Part shown: positions 1 through 11,021 of the stretch, one piece after another
Layout: every line of letters starts with the position of its first letter
Position numbering within the stretch: the first letter of the stretch is position 1
Assembly (NCBI GenBank): GCA_037043015.1
Contig: CM073329.1
Span: forward strand, 9,626,648-9,690,647
Direction of reading: 5' to 3'
Source of the DNA: Bryum argenteum
Taxonomy: Eukaryota > Streptophyta > Bryopsida > Bryales > Bryaceae
DNA length: 64,000 nucleotides
Made by a program: the position numbers and the translations under genes
The notes under the pieces: generated by a model
What the model was told of the DNA's origin: nothing
The model's database searches: none
What the model saw: only the letters and a program-made list of their open reading frames with translations

Positions 1-330
1 TGTTACAAACCATGTGAAATTTCCACAATTTTCTTACATTTGATATTTTTGAAAACTGGCCAAATTTCATTTCCTTGCAGTCTCAAACCCCATAATACAA
101 ATACTTATTAGTGACAAAGCACCTCATTAAAAGGTGCTTTATTTGAAACATGCACAACATCCAACCTTAAGCATATGGGACACTTTCCTTCATTCAAAAT
201 AGTCACTGTTCAAGTGCAGCATGAAATATGATACAAAAATTTCCATCCCATTTGAATGAAAATTGGATAGTTGCACATTCAAACCAAATGAATGCCTCTA
301 AGCGATGTGTAACCCTATACATCAAATATT

Positions 331-331
<1 letters not shown>
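1..331. other. AT-rich intergenic DNA, no gene seen
   Basis: No convincing coding frame, RNA gene or element boundary is visible. The stretch leads into the long poly(A) run that follows and may be the body of a retroposed sequence ending in that tail, but I cannot define a 5' boundary. Confidence 0.5.

Positions 332-373
<42 letters not shown>
332..373 (+). repeat. Poly(A) run of 42 bases
   Basis: An uninterrupted run of 42 A residues. Such a run is typical of a retroposon 3' tail or an expanded mononucleotide repeat. No flanking target-site duplication was identified. Confidence 0.9.
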
Positions 374-377
<4 letters not shown>

Positions 378-2163
378 CTATTTAAATTGTTCAGCTCCTC
401 CACTAGGCAAGCACTTTTCATAACATCACGCTCAATAACACAACTTCCCACATCCTCTCACACCCAAGAAAGCAAAATATGACTAGGTTTTAATTGTCAA
501 GTAGTATATACCCTCCTACTCTCCAACAGAGGTGAAGTAACCCCTATGTTCTTGACCAACACTTATAGTGTATAGAATTAGGGGTGAAGCTGGAGCTCTA
601 TTTGTGTTAACCTATATCCTCCGTTCTTCTTTTTCTTTTCTTTCTATATACCTCAAGACGGTTACTAACCATTAGACACCAAATCAACCAGAATTCTACC
701 ACATTTCTAAACAGAATGAAAATAGGTAAAGAACCAACATGATGAGCTCTTTCTATATACTATCGATCGAATGATCTCATCAAACCCTAACACTTTCAGT
801 TCGAACATTTCAAGACCCAAACAAATTGCAGCATTGATGATACCTCGGAAGACAGAACTCAGAGCACTGAACCTCACTTTCATTACTACGATAGACACAG
901 AAGGAAAATTTATGTTACGTGGTAAGATAAAGTTGTTGCATGGCTAAGAGAAGCACAATCACTACGGATTCTAGATGAGCAAGTGAGTCTATGTGAAGAA
1001 AGACTACTCTAGATTATGTGCTCATGATAGCGGTTGAGAGAAAAGCACAATCAATAACGTGTACTCTACATCAAAGAGAGAAAAGCACAATCACTTGCAC
1101 TTTACATCATAGTTTATTCTTTCAGAGATGCTGTTCTCTCCCACATGATCACTCGGAATGCACCAAACGGAGAAAAAGATGGCAACTGTGACAGACTGAT
1201 TGAGAGCTCGCTCGCTCGCAGACGCCGCTCGCTCGCTGTACAATGAAGTGGAGATTGAAAATGCCCATCACGACCCGTCAAGATACCCGAGAATGTTGAC
1301 CGATCGTGTTGAGCATGCGCAACATCCCGTCAAAACGAAAAACCCAATTCTCGCTCTGAGCACCCAAACTAGAGAGAGAGACAACTATGAAGGAGCCGGA
1401 GTCGGAGAACTGAAGTCTAAGAAGAAGAAGATGGCACGATGGAAAGGGTCGATCATGGGACGGTGGGTGGTGAGTCAAACTTCCTGTGGCACGCGCAATG
1501 ATCAACTTCTCCGCAACTACATGTTGCACGAATCCATCGTCTCTCTAACTTCACCCTTAAAGACAGACAGACAACTGTCTCGCTAGCTATCAAACAACAC
1601 GGACTTGCAAGTGAGGATAACTTCAAGCAGCGCTCGGGACCCTCCTCGGGCCTTGATCTCGGTGAGTTTTTCCGAATAGAAAAATGGTCGATGCATGGAC
1701 CGAAAAGAGTGTGACTGAGGGAGCCGTAACGGACTGGCTTACTAATAGAGTGTGTTGGTAGTACTAAAATGAAGAATGGGTGTTGGAGCTCGTCGTTTTC
1801 TTCCGGGGGGATGGGTCGTGGGTGATGATATTCCGGGGGTTGAGGATCCCTATAAATCTGATGTTGAAGTGCTTCTGAGCAAGACAAGACAAGCGTGGAC
1901 ACGATGGCCTCGCTAGATTCCAGATGCGAGGTTTGTCTTTTCAGACCAACATCACGTCTCTCTCTTGTCATCGTCGTCGTTTGCCTTCCTCGAATCTCCC
2001 CCCCCCGCCCGGAAAGAATTTTCATATTCCCAAAAAGCCTGCCTGCCTTCTCGCACATTCGGTTCCACTGTTCCGGATTCGTTTCCTCCCTCCCTACAAA
2101 GTCTGGAGGAGGAATTTGGTTACCGAAATAGCCAATCATTACACAACAACAGTCGTAGACTAG
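374..2163. other. Intergenic, GC-richer block at about 1200-2130, no recognised gene
   Basis: Positions 374-1199 are AT-rich without a supported gene. Positions 1200-2130 are noticeably richer in G and C, with CT-rich and GA-rich stretches like plant 5' leader sequence, and stay open on the minus strand for 228 codons (1453-2139). I recognise no domain in any frame. This may be the promoter and leader of a gene whose coding part lies elsewhere, or a decayed gene. Confidence 0.3.
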
Positions 2164-2437
2164 CCATTAAAATGGCATTATGCCATGTGCCATTGTGTCA
2201 CACCAATGTTTTTCGATTTGCATGCGTACAGACTGGTGTACTCTGTAATATCACACTTTACTATAAAATCACTCATATATTTATATATAATATATGATAA
2301 TATGTAATATAGAAGTATTATTTTATTCTTTAATATCACCTTCAAATTCTGTAATGTCGCATGGTTTTTGGACTGCTGTTTGAGAAAAGTGAGGAGTGCC
2401 ATTTTATTGGAATAATGGCATTTTATTGGGATTGGGG
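2164..2437. mobile_element. Diverged copy of the CAATTCCGTTAAAATGG inverted-repeat element
   Basis: The left end reads CATTAAAATGGCATTATGCC and the right end ATGGCATTTTATTGGGATTG, imperfect inverted partners. The interior shares with the copies at 4679 and 53010 the phrase CTGTAATATCAC, repeated ATATCAC words, and an ATGGTTTTTG-like segment near the right end. It is an old miniature (non-coding) DNA transposon copy; the transposon superfamily is not certain. Confidence 0.6.
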
Positions 2438-2592
2438 TTTGTTGCAAACATTACTTTTGAAGTTGAATACTGAATGTGATATCATAGAGATTTAATGGGG
2501 AAGAAATTATTGGGATTAGTGAAACTGGTATCTCCTAACACTAGTAGGAATTTTGTCAAAAATGTTGTCTGGAATAACATGTCCAAAATGAC

Positions 2593-2593
<1 letters not shown>

Positions 2594-2626
<33 letters not shown>

Positions 2627-2675
2627 ACAAACCTATGTTTTTATGAACATAATTATATATATATATATATATATA
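2594..2675 (+). repeat. Poly(A) run of 32 followed by a (TA)n tract
   Basis: A 32-base A run at 2594-2625 is followed 27 bases later by a TA dinucleotide repeat at 2653-2675. Both are simple repeats; the A run could be a retroposon tail. Confidence 0.9.
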
Positions 2676-3205
2676 CAATGACAGATTTTTATGTCATTCT
2701 AGACATAAATCCCTTCAAGTCATTTGAGACAAGTTATTCCACGTTATTTCTACTAGTGTAAAAAGAAAAGGAGAGTATGGAATGTAACGGCGGTCGAGAC
2801 TAATGAGCAAATTTACTATTTTAAGATTTCTTGTCCAAGAAGAGACATTCGTTATACAAATATGTATGAGCAGAAGGTATCAAAATGTGACTCCTAAAAG
2901 TCTCAATATGGCAATTTTTTCATACTAATCTCCAAACTGTTAAAAAATAGAGTAACGTTTGATATCCAAAACATTACAATAATCCTCACATAACATGGGG
3001 ATGGCGCAGGGCGGAGCGAGGAATGCAGATTGAAGGGTCGCTATAGCTGCTCTTACATCATCGAGGAGTTGTGATGAGCTCGAAGCCATTCGGGAAAGTG
3101 CTCCCTCTCGAATATAATATTTTCATTGTGAGCAAGCTTTTTGAAACTTGGCATGCAGCTCACGGCGTAGACTTTTACAATTGCTTTGTAGAGCCATACA
3201 TAAGT
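2676..3205. other. Intergenic, nothing recognised
   Basis: No supported gene. There is a short G-rich patch at 3000-3030; otherwise the DNA is AT-rich. Confidence 0.4.
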
Positions 3206-3316
3206 CGGTCATTTTTAAGGAAAAGTTGAAAGATAGGTATGAATCATTCATTTCTAAGAAAAGTTGAAAATTGGGTATAAATCATTCATTTCTCAAGGAA
3301 AAGTTGAAGTTGGTAC
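3206..3316 (+). repeat. Short tandem repeat, about 36-bp unit, three imperfect copies
   Basis: The words TTTCTAAGAAAAGTTGAAA and GGTATGAATCATTCA recur with slight changes about every 36 bases, giving roughly three units. Confidence 0.6.
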
Positions 3317-3784
3317 CCCTTGAACGTTTACGAGTTAAACTATGTAAATATTTATACATTGAACACTCACTCTTGGGGAAAGTTGAAGATTGTTGCCTAT
3401 TGGACGTCTTCGGGTTACCTCTTATCTTCCTTAAAAGTCAAAAAGGTTATTCTTTTTTAGCCCAGATGAAGGGTTTAATTCATAATATAAAGATGTGTGG
3501 TATGAATCTAAAAGTCATTTTGGGATTTTATAGCTGTTTAATTGAAATTTTTCGGTCACATATGAATATATTTCTAGTCCTCAATGCATGCACTATTGAG
3601 GTATATATCAATACAAAGGTATATACTTCTTCACCTACCCTCGAGGTACACCATATACCCTCTATTTTCGATTGATATATTTATATGCAATATACCCTAT
3701 CCTTCAAGTATGTACATTGTACCCTCCCTTCAACTGCCGAGACTTACCTCTCATGCCTCGGTAGCACCATTCATGCACATACCC

Positions 3785-3790
3785 TATAAA
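3785..3790 (+). promoter_or_regulatory. Possible TATA box for the 3897 ORF
   Basis: TATAAA lies 112 bases upstream of the ATG at 3897, a plausible distance for a plant core promoter with a leader of about 80 bases. There is no transcript support. Confidence 0.35.
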
Positions 3791-3896
3791 ATGAATGGGA
3801 TGGGCTTGTTCCAAGCATATGCAAGTTGTAGACGTTGTCATTGAAATAGCTTAAAGGGGTTTCAATATTAGGGTTAGCTTAATCAATCTTCTCTCA

Positions 3897-4388
3897 ATGG
3901 CTCGAACAAAACTTAGTGCGCGATCCTCCCATGAAGATGGTTCATTTAAACGTAGTTCACAACGACTTAGAATGAAGGCACTTGCAAGTGAGCTTCTTGA
4001 CACGGAGAACAAAAAACGCAAGCTTTTTGAGAAGAAAACTCTCCTTGATACGGCAAGAAACGATTTGGCCAACACATGCGGTGAGGTTATATATTTTTTT
4101 ATGATGCTCGAGGGGTATGAAGAATATATTGAAGATTATGGGCCATCAACCATATGGGGCATGAGTGATACGTGGACTGGTATGATCGATGGTGAGGAGG
4201 TCACGCAATGCAAGTATGAACGACTCAATGCAAATAAAGACGCAATGGAAGCAATTTTAAGATCTGTCGAAACCATGCAGTCAGAGGTTGAGAATTTGAG
4301 TGTAGATAATACACCTCACTCATTCATATTAGCTACTATGAAGAAAGCGCATCGATTGAGGGAAGAAGCAACCAAGTTAGCAGAATAG
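3897..4388 (+). CDS. Unrecognised 163-aa basic/coiled-coil protein with histone-H3-like start
   Basis: A single-exon open frame of 163 codons with a good plant start context (CTCTCAATGGC) and a TATAAA 112 bases upstream. I do not recognise the family. The first residues, MARTKLSARSS, closely resemble the histone H3 tail (MARTKQTARKS). Residues 1-50 are basic and rich in Arg, Lys and Ser. Residues 30-60 and 110-163 have the heptad-like Leu/Glu/Lys pattern of coiled coils, with a more acidic, aromatic middle around residues 75-100. No histone fold follows. It sits among repeats, so it could belong to a mobile element rather than being a host gene. The frame is longer than expected by chance in DNA this AT-rich, which is the main support for coding. 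Confidence 0.5.
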   Translation: MARTKLSARSSHEDGSFKRSSQRLRMKALASELLDTENKKRKLFEKKTLLDTARNDLANTCGEVIYFFMMLEGYEEYIEDYGPSTIWGMSDTWTGMIDGEEVTQCKYERLNANKDAMEAILRSVETMQSEVENLSVDNTPHSFILATMKKAHRLREEATKLAE

Positions 4389-4678
4389 TTGGTGCTGTTT
4401 TATATCATGTAGCTTATGGAGGATTGGGATTCTCTACATGGTACATACATGCATCATAGGGGTATATTGTTAATATTTTATAAATATTTTGCATCTACTA
4501 TCAAGATTTTTGTAATGACAAACTTGCTTATATGGACATTGTTATTGCAACATATTGATTCTACCTAGCTTTGTTTGTTGTACTACTAGTTCTTCTTGCA
4601 ATTAAAATCTCTATCTTGTGACTCAAATCTTAAAGTACAATTTTGAGTTTCGGATACCTTATCCTCATATCCTTATAA
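4389..4678. other. Downstream flank of the 3897 ORF
   Basis: AT-rich with several TAAATATTTT-like words that could serve as polyadenylation signals. No gene is seen. Confidence 0.3.
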
Positions 4679-5098
4679 CCTCAATTCCGTTAACATGGCG
4701 GTATTCCATGTGTCATTTTGCCAAATTTTCTATGCGCCATTTTTCACGCATTTTAAAACGTGCCATTTTCCAAGCATATTTTTGAATTGTACTTCAGAAG
4801 TATTTATGCCTGAAAAATGGCGTGTTCATTAATATCACAAATGTACTCCGTAATATCAAGTGAATTCTGTAATATCACCAAAATTTCCATAATATCACAC
4901 ATTTTTAATGGTTTTTGACCTTTGAACATAGTCAAAGGGCGATATTTCTTAACGGCCGTTCAAAAACATTGTTGTTTTTTAAGAGCCGCTAAGAGATATT
5001 TACCCCATCATGTCAAAACTCAACGAAAAGCAACATCATTTTAAGCACCCCAAAAAGCGCCATTTTACCGAAATAAGGCCATTTTAACGGAATTGTGG
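4679..5098. mobile_element. Inverted-repeat miniature element (CCTCAATTCCGTTAA family), 420 bp
   Basis: The left end CCTCAATTCCGTTAACATGG and the right end GCCATTTTAACGGAATTGTGG are inverted complements. The interior has repeated TAATATCAC words and no coding frame. Related copies are at 2164-2437 and 53010-53262. The ends fit a non-autonomous DNA transposon; the target duplication is ambiguous (TTAT-like). Confidence 0.75.
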
Positions 5099-5305
5099 AT
5101 TTATGTGGAAGTTGTCGAAATGTAATTCTCTCCATAATTTTATTTTTTTGGTGAGATTTTTGTGCAGTTTTTGGCACGAATTGGAACATAGACAATCATG
5201 ATGTAATCTCTAGGAAATAAATAAGTTGTTTCTAGACTTTGTGGTGCAATGTATTGTAAAGTATTAAAAGCACAACTTTTCTTAGTAAGTTTATGAAGGT
5301 CATTG

Positions 5306-5740
5306 TTAACCCCTAAACGCCCAAGGGGGGGTAAAGCTCCTAACAATTGGTAATAATGCTGATTTTTTCAAAACTGCGTAAAAACAAATAAAAGATGAAA
5401 ATGGAAAATCCAACCGTAGGATCTTCTTTGGAGCATGGCAACTAGTATGACCCCTAAGTTGCATGCCATTTGGAGGTATGGATTTCAAGATCCATGCAAA
5501 AAAGGGGTGAATATTACACCACCAAAACTTTCATGAAAAACCTCTTTCGCCCACTCTCACAAATTGAGGATCAAGGTTTTTACTATTTATCCAAGGAGGG
5601 AGTAAAGTAAACCCACCAAGGAGTTGAGCAAAAAAAACGGCGGATGAAAAATCGATGGGATGAAAGCGGGGTTGTGCACCAAAGACGGAGCCTCACATCC
5701 AAAATGTCGAAAAACGACACCGTGGGCGCTTAAGGGTTAA
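5306..5740. mobile_element. TTAA-flanked inverted-repeat element, copy A (435 bp)
   Basis: Starts TTAACCCCTAAACGCCCAAG and ends with the inverted match GGGCGCTTAAGGGTTAA. The TTAA at each side can be read as the target duplication, leaving termini that begin CCC, as in piggyBac-type transposons. Just inside the right end is a perfect small hairpin, TGTCG-AAAAA-CGACA (5705-5719). The interior shares CCAACCGTAGGATCTT with other copies. No transposase frame is present. Confidence 0.75.
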
Positions 5741-6724
5741 TCATTTCACACCTACATGATTTTCAAATATTGTATGTTGGATAATTCAAATTGATTGCTT
5801 ATTACTATACCATATGTGGTTGATTGTTACCCCATGCTTTCCGCACCATCAAAATTAAACTACACCATCTCGGATCAAGTTATAAGAATTTCCCTAGAAG
5901 ATTCAAAATTTGGATATTAACTTTGCAATTTGTTGCACACACACCTTGTAATATATAAAACACCCAATAAAAATCTTCATCAAAAACCCAAAAACCTAGG
6001 CTAACTAAAATACCAAAACCCAATTTTATTCTTAAATATGGAATTTTTTGGTTTGCATGGAAAGAAGGCAGTTTTGAAGGTAAAGTGTTGACATTCGGCC
6101 TGGAACCGATTAAATAGATGGTCTCCAAAGAAATTATGTTCTTGATTCATATATATGTAGATTCATGAGTGGGGCCCTTTTCGAGCCATTTAGAGAAAGT
6201 GAGACAATCAATAAGTCTTGTGTAGTGGAAAGGTTTGGAAATTGCAATGGGCTTACACTATTATTTTCACCAAAAACATCGGAATCCACCATATTTGACA
6301 GAGATTGTCCTGGAATAAAAGCTTGCATACATAAGGCTTCTAAAGGCAAATTAGCCTCCATTTATGCCTTGCATTGGCCTCTTTGCACGCAACAAGGATA
6401 CTTCACTACTTAACTTGAGTAGTCATTACCTACGCAGATGGTTCCATGCCTCAACACTTGTAACAAAAAAACTTGACTAACTTGACTAGGCGTCACTTCA
6501 ACGAATGGCTCCGAGCCGTGAAGCGATCCAAAAATATATGAAGAAATGTATGCAAAGCAGATATATGCAACACTAGGCTCGGGAGGAAAGTGACGGGAAG
6601 CAACAAGGGGCACTATTTATCACCTTTAGATTGGACATAGAGGGCAACAACTATTTTTGATAGGCGGATGTGGAGGCGAAGCCCAACAACCAAAGATCAA
6701 GAACGTCCATGAGCTATGAGGCGT
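5741..6724. other. Intergenic, with a fragment of the TTAA family at about 5870-6035
   Basis: Positions about 5870-6035 match the right-hand interior of copies C, E and M: an ACACACCTTGTAAT word, then ACCCAATAAAAATCTT, then an AAACCCAATTTTATTC-like segment. This is an end-truncated copy. The rest, including an 82-codon frame at 6165-6413, shows nothing I can recognise. Confidence 0.5.
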
Positions 6725-7160
6725 TTAACCTCTGAAGGTCCAACCGTGTTTTTGAACCTTCAAAACCAAAAAAACTAAGATTTTTTAGCAGTCTGTGTAA
6801 GTTGAGGTAGAATTCTATATTTAATACTTTTTGGAATTTCCAACATAAAATCTTCAAAATGACTACTTGCACTAACATCATGTCAAATTTCAATCATTGG
6901 ATACTTACCATTCGTGAATATCACAATGTTCAAAGTTGAATAATGCAATTATTATTATTTTTTTGCAAAACTTTAAAGCTTGCTCTTGTAAATTTTGAAA
7001 GTTGCCCTTGTAAAACTGGTAAGACCTTGAACTTGGAACATTCAGTATACATCTCAGACAAAATTATTAATTTTATCTCCTTCATCTAGGTTGTATGTAA
7101 CAACAAAAAACCATTCTCGCTTTCACAAACCTTTAGGAGTTAACTTGGTGGTAATACTAC
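6725..7160. mobile_element. TTAA-family element, copy L, right end not found
   Basis: Begins TTAACCTCTGAAGGTCCAAC, a diverged terminus, then follows the interior order of copies C and M (the ATCATTGGATACTTACC and ACAATGTTCAAAGTTGAA segments, then a TTCATCTAGGTTG-like word). The right inverted repeat is missing or too decayed to place, so the end coordinate is approximate. Confidence 0.5.
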
Positions 7161-8633
7161 ACTTCTCCAACAAATGCATTGAACAAGAACTCCTCAAGTT
7201 TTGTAAGGCACATAGTGATGTTAGTGAGGTTGTTTCTCTAAGACCACATTCACAAGTACTTATTTCTTGATCTATCAATACATTGTTTGGTCAATCCCTA
7301 AAGAAAAGCTCTATCTAAAATATGTTTGATAGACAGCCATATCTAAAATCCGTGAACAATTTTTTCTTGATAAATCCAACTCTAAGATCTTGTTTTACAA
7401 CTCTCTAATTAATCAACCTACCAATTTTTATCAAATTTCACATACGTATTGAGTCAAAGTTCTAGTTTTTACAAAAACAACAAAAAAATTTGTAGCAAAT
7501 TGATCGAGTTTGAAATAGAAAACCCAATTTGGATGAAATAATGAGAATCTGACAAACCGTCCCAGGTTCGATTCCTGCTACTAACAGTAAAGAATTTCGT
7601 TAGTGAGAAAGCCAATAATAAAATGGGAGCAAGCACATTCGATTATTCCACTGTAGCAAGTGAGAAGGCGTCCGCAATGAAATTAAACAACGGATTCACG
7701 AGCTCCCAAGTTTCCGGGCGGGCGAGGAAGTCCAAAATCATGTCACTCGTTTCCACGGATCTTTCATATCCAACAAAAAACTGGCCCATTCGATCAACTG
7801 TAGCAATTGCGACGACGTCCATATATGCACCACTTGCATGAACCAACCAAAGCAAATGGATGAGCTAGCTAGCACCCTAAAAATTCAAATCAGCCACGTT
7901 TTCAGTAGTTTCCAAATGCGGTGTCCCACTTTGCTTGCATGAAGAAAAAAACAGATGAGCTAGCAGACTAATAATGGAATGAGTCCGTGAGGAAAATGGA
8001 ATTATCGATCCTGCAAAGTAATATACCCATGGCCCTACGACGATGATCGGACCATGATCGATCGATGAATTGCCGAGGAAAGAACGCAGGCGATCGACGT
8101 GTACTCATTCCCCAAATAGGAGGCCCCAGTTTTTTTCATTCTCCTACGTCTCGGAGACTGAGTCCGTCCGGCCAGGCTGTGATTCGATCGAATGTTGCGA
8201 CTTCCATGCATCTTTTGTTTTGTTGTTACCGGTATGAGATTGATTGGATGATTGAGGGTGATCGAGTTGGGATTTGAGTCAGTGATCTGTGATCGTGGCA
8301 AGCGGCGAATGGAATGATGTGCACTGGTGGTACGAGTGTGTGTTTTGTTGCTCGCGAGCTTTTTTGGTACTGGGATTGCGATCGAAGTACAGTGAATGAT
8401 GATGACCATGTTGTCGGAGACGACGACAACCTCACATGTTCCGTGCGCTATAGACGTACCGGTGTACTTGAATTGATCGAAGCGGTAGTTGAACGTTTTT
8501 CTTTCTCTCTTTTTGAACTCTGCTGATGAGTGACCCCATTTCCGAGGACGGGCCACCCTCCGCTCATGTTTTTCAAATCGATCATGCGTTTTACTTTGTT
8601 TTGCTGATGTGGATGTTACGGCAGGCACCATAA
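7161..8633. other. Intergenic; one possible coding fragment at 7643-7855 (minus)
   Basis: The minus strand of 7643-7855 translates to a smooth, protein-like 70-residue stretch containing DRMGQFFVGYERS and MILDFLARPETWELV and ending in a stop. I do not recognise the family, and no upstream exon could be joined to it. Positions 8040-8600 are GC-richer, with CGATCGAT-type words and open minus-strand frames that look non-coding. Confidence 0.3.
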
Positions 8634-8800
8634 GCTTTGACTTGGTGGTTGGACAATGAGTAAGTTGTGGGTTCCATTCCCTATGCTGGTGTGGTGCCTA
8701 CCACCATAGTCATCCAAAATGGTGAGGGGATTCTTGAACCTTGTTGTATCATGTGTACCTCAAAGTCCTATGAGGTATACTATTGTCAAGAATCTGCAAG
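8634..8800 (+). mobile_element. Possible tRNA-derived SINE head
   Basis: TGACTTGGTGGTTGGAC (about 8637) resembles a polymerase III A box, and GTGGGTTCCATTCCC about 30 bases later resembles a B box (GGTTCGANNCC with one mismatch). The order and spacing fit the head of a tRNA-derived SINE. The 3' end, tail and target duplication were not found, so this is tentative. Confidence 0.3.
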
Positions 8801-9685
8801 GGACTAATGGTTGAGTAGGGACTAACATAGTGTTCGAGAACCTCGAGCGAGAGAAGGAGTTCACCATTAGTATTATAACCTCATGGCATATATTCAACTA
8901 TAGGTCAAAAGATCATTTTATTCACGGCGGCCTCAAAGAACTTTTCTCTTCTTTGAACAAGCCTCCAATCAAGAGCATGTTTTAATTCGTTGGTCATGGG
9001 TAACTTTTTAGTGTTGTGTAAGGATATCTTGATTTTAATAATGCACTAGGTTTGGAATATTGTTACTTTTTTGATGGATATATTGAATATGGTAACTTGC
9101 TAGATTTAATATATCCTTCATTATTCATTAATATGGTTAGTAACCACTCAAGACTTGAGTTATGAGCACCTTGCAAGCTATGATGGTAACAAATTCTAGA
9201 TAGATAGATAGATAAAAACTCCGGTCCATTTTTCAGGGCCGACGTGATTAGAGTGTCTGTTCGTCAAGCCACTGTCCTAATGCCCACCGGACAAGAGGAC
9301 TCTGGTACAAGACTACTCACCCCTTTCGGGATTAGACACTATAGTAGCCAAAAGAAACAGAAGTAACCAAGAAATAGTCAATATTATCTTCTTAAGGTTT
9401 GTGTAAGGTTATATTTTGTACTTTATCGTTGGTATGGTCGCCAAGCCATGATTCCTGGTTGATTTGTAGGGATGTTTGAGTCACAATTAAGCGGTCCGGG
9501 TTCGATACTCGGTGGATCCGTTTGAGCGTTTAGTGTGATATACATGGCTTGGTGCTGCTAGTGTGTTATACATAGGCAGGAGAATTGTACCAATCAATCG
9601 GCCATGTCCCATCTACCTGAGACAAGTGTGACTATTCTTGTGGGAAGTGGTTTGCGCCATTTCTCACGCCCTCCTCCTTTTATTG
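8801..9685. other. Intergenic; second B-box-like word and LINE-flanking sequence
   Basis: Around 9490, GTCCGGGTTCGATACTCGG resembles a tRNA T-arm/B box without a clear partner. A short GATA repeat lies at about 9199-9213. Positions about 9560-9685 may be the 3' untranslated end of the LINE that follows on the minus strand. Confidence 0.35.
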
Positions 9686-10790
9686 TTACATTATTGTGGG
9701 GATTGTTTGGTTATTCTCAATTTTCCTTTCGTGTAAAATAATTGATCTGGCGTGTTGAATGGCGATGGTATTTATTTCATGGAATGTGCGTTTTATGCAT
9801 GTTTCTGACAAGTTAAATTTTTTTGCAAGAAGTTTCATTGATGGTTTGTGTGTTGTGCCTCTAGCACCCGCTGTGATGACTATGAGGGGGTCTACTTTCC
9901 ATCCTAGGTTACGGAGTTTATCAAGAAGTGGTTGATATTTGCCGGTTGTGTTATTAATTGTTTCTTGAGAGAATCTATCGTTACAGTATGTGAATTCTAT
10001 AAATTGAAGTGTGAGGTTGTCTGTTGGATGTGGTGGTGGGTCGTTTTTGTGTGGTAGACCTTTAACGCATAGTATATCCGGTTTGAATCTAGCGTTGCAA
10101 TGACATTTTTGTTGTGTACATTCGCATTGTAATAGCCATGTAGGGACCGTATTTTCTTGGGGGTTGTTATTAAATGTGCCTGCGTTCATGAGGATATAAC
10201 AGCGTGATTTTTGAGATGAGAGAATTAATTTTCTTAGCTCCCATACGGCTTTGTTATGTCTCTTGATTCTAAGGGCGTGTATGTGGTGGTGACCACATTT
10301 GAGTAATGCCTGTAACCATGTGTCGGCGTCCATGGAGTTACATATAGAGCAAGTTATTGATGGGAATCGTTCTCTACCAAAAAATAGTTGTTTCCTTGCG
10401 TTCCCCATATATTGGCCGGTGCGTAGCTTTAAAATAGTTGTTTTTTGGGAGTCCGTAATTACGGGGTTTAGCCAGTATGCATTTGATAATTCATTGTCAA
10501 TATCCGGGTTTGTTGTCCATTTGTTGATGTTGGGGAATTGGTCAACGAGTATTATAAGGTTGTTGTCGTAGTCTTGTTTGTGTATGTATGTTTGAAGGCA
10601 TCTGACCGGGCCCTTGTCTGGGCGAGTTAGGGGTCCTGGCCATTCATATTTATGGTAGTAGAATGGTGTGGTGTGTGCAAATTTGTGGGGTTTTGTGGCT
10701 ACCGTATATCGTTTGGTGGCGCCGGCTTTCGCAAGTTTGTCTGCTTGCTCGTTGCCGGTGATGTTAATTCTACTTTTTGTAACAAATTCT
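9686..10790 (-). mobile_element. 5'-truncated LINE: end of RNase H domain plus C-terminal region of ORF2
   Basis: The minus strand reads open from about 10790 down to a stop at 9686. The first part contains INITGNEQADKLAKAG (encoded near 10738-10765), the hallmark late motif of the RNase H domain in non-LTR retrotransposons. The following roughly 300 residues carry Cys/His pairs (CSICNSMDADTW, then LLKCGHHHIHALR, later CECTQQKCHCNARF) typical of the domain after RNase H in some plant and algal LINE ORF2 proteins. The reverse transcriptase is absent, so the copy is 5'-truncated and immobile. The frame is intact over its length, suggesting a fairly recent insertion. The boundary near 10790-10800 is where similarity to coding sequence stops. 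Confidence 0.75.
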
Positions 10791-11021
10791 ACTTTTTATA
10801 AAATTCAAAAAATATGTTATTGTTATGTTCTTTTCACACAATATTTTTTATTGACTTCAATATTTCTCAATTGGCTAGGGGCTCTTATGGATATTTTGGT
10901 GGATTGTAGTACAATGGTGCTTTGATATGGATTTGTCTATCATAATATGGCTGAGATTCTCATGTTTTTTTTATAATATTGTATTATATTTCATTGCTTT
11001 GGATGTAGATGTAGTTAATGC

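Noticed and set aside
203-482. Frames running through poly-Phe or poly-Lys
   Set aside because: Artefacts of the 42-A run; the flanking residues show no protein-like pattern. The same applies to the frame across 2594-2625.
1453-2139. 228-codon open frame on the minus strand
   Set aside because: It sits in a GC-richer block, shows no recognisable domain, and its composition looks like leader or promoter sequence. Open frames occur on both strands here, so chance is likely.
3271-3675. 134-codon plus-strand frame
   Set aside because: It begins inside the 36-bp tandem repeat, is AT-driven in composition and has no motif.
7562-7585. CCCAGGTTCGATTCCTGC, resembling a tRNA T arm
   Set aside because: No D arm, anticodon arm or acceptor stem could be placed around it. 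At most a relic of a tRNA-derived repeat.
8035-8631. 198-codon open frame on the minus strand
   Set aside because: Low-complexity, basic translation without motifs; several overlapping frames on both strands in the same GC-richer stretch.
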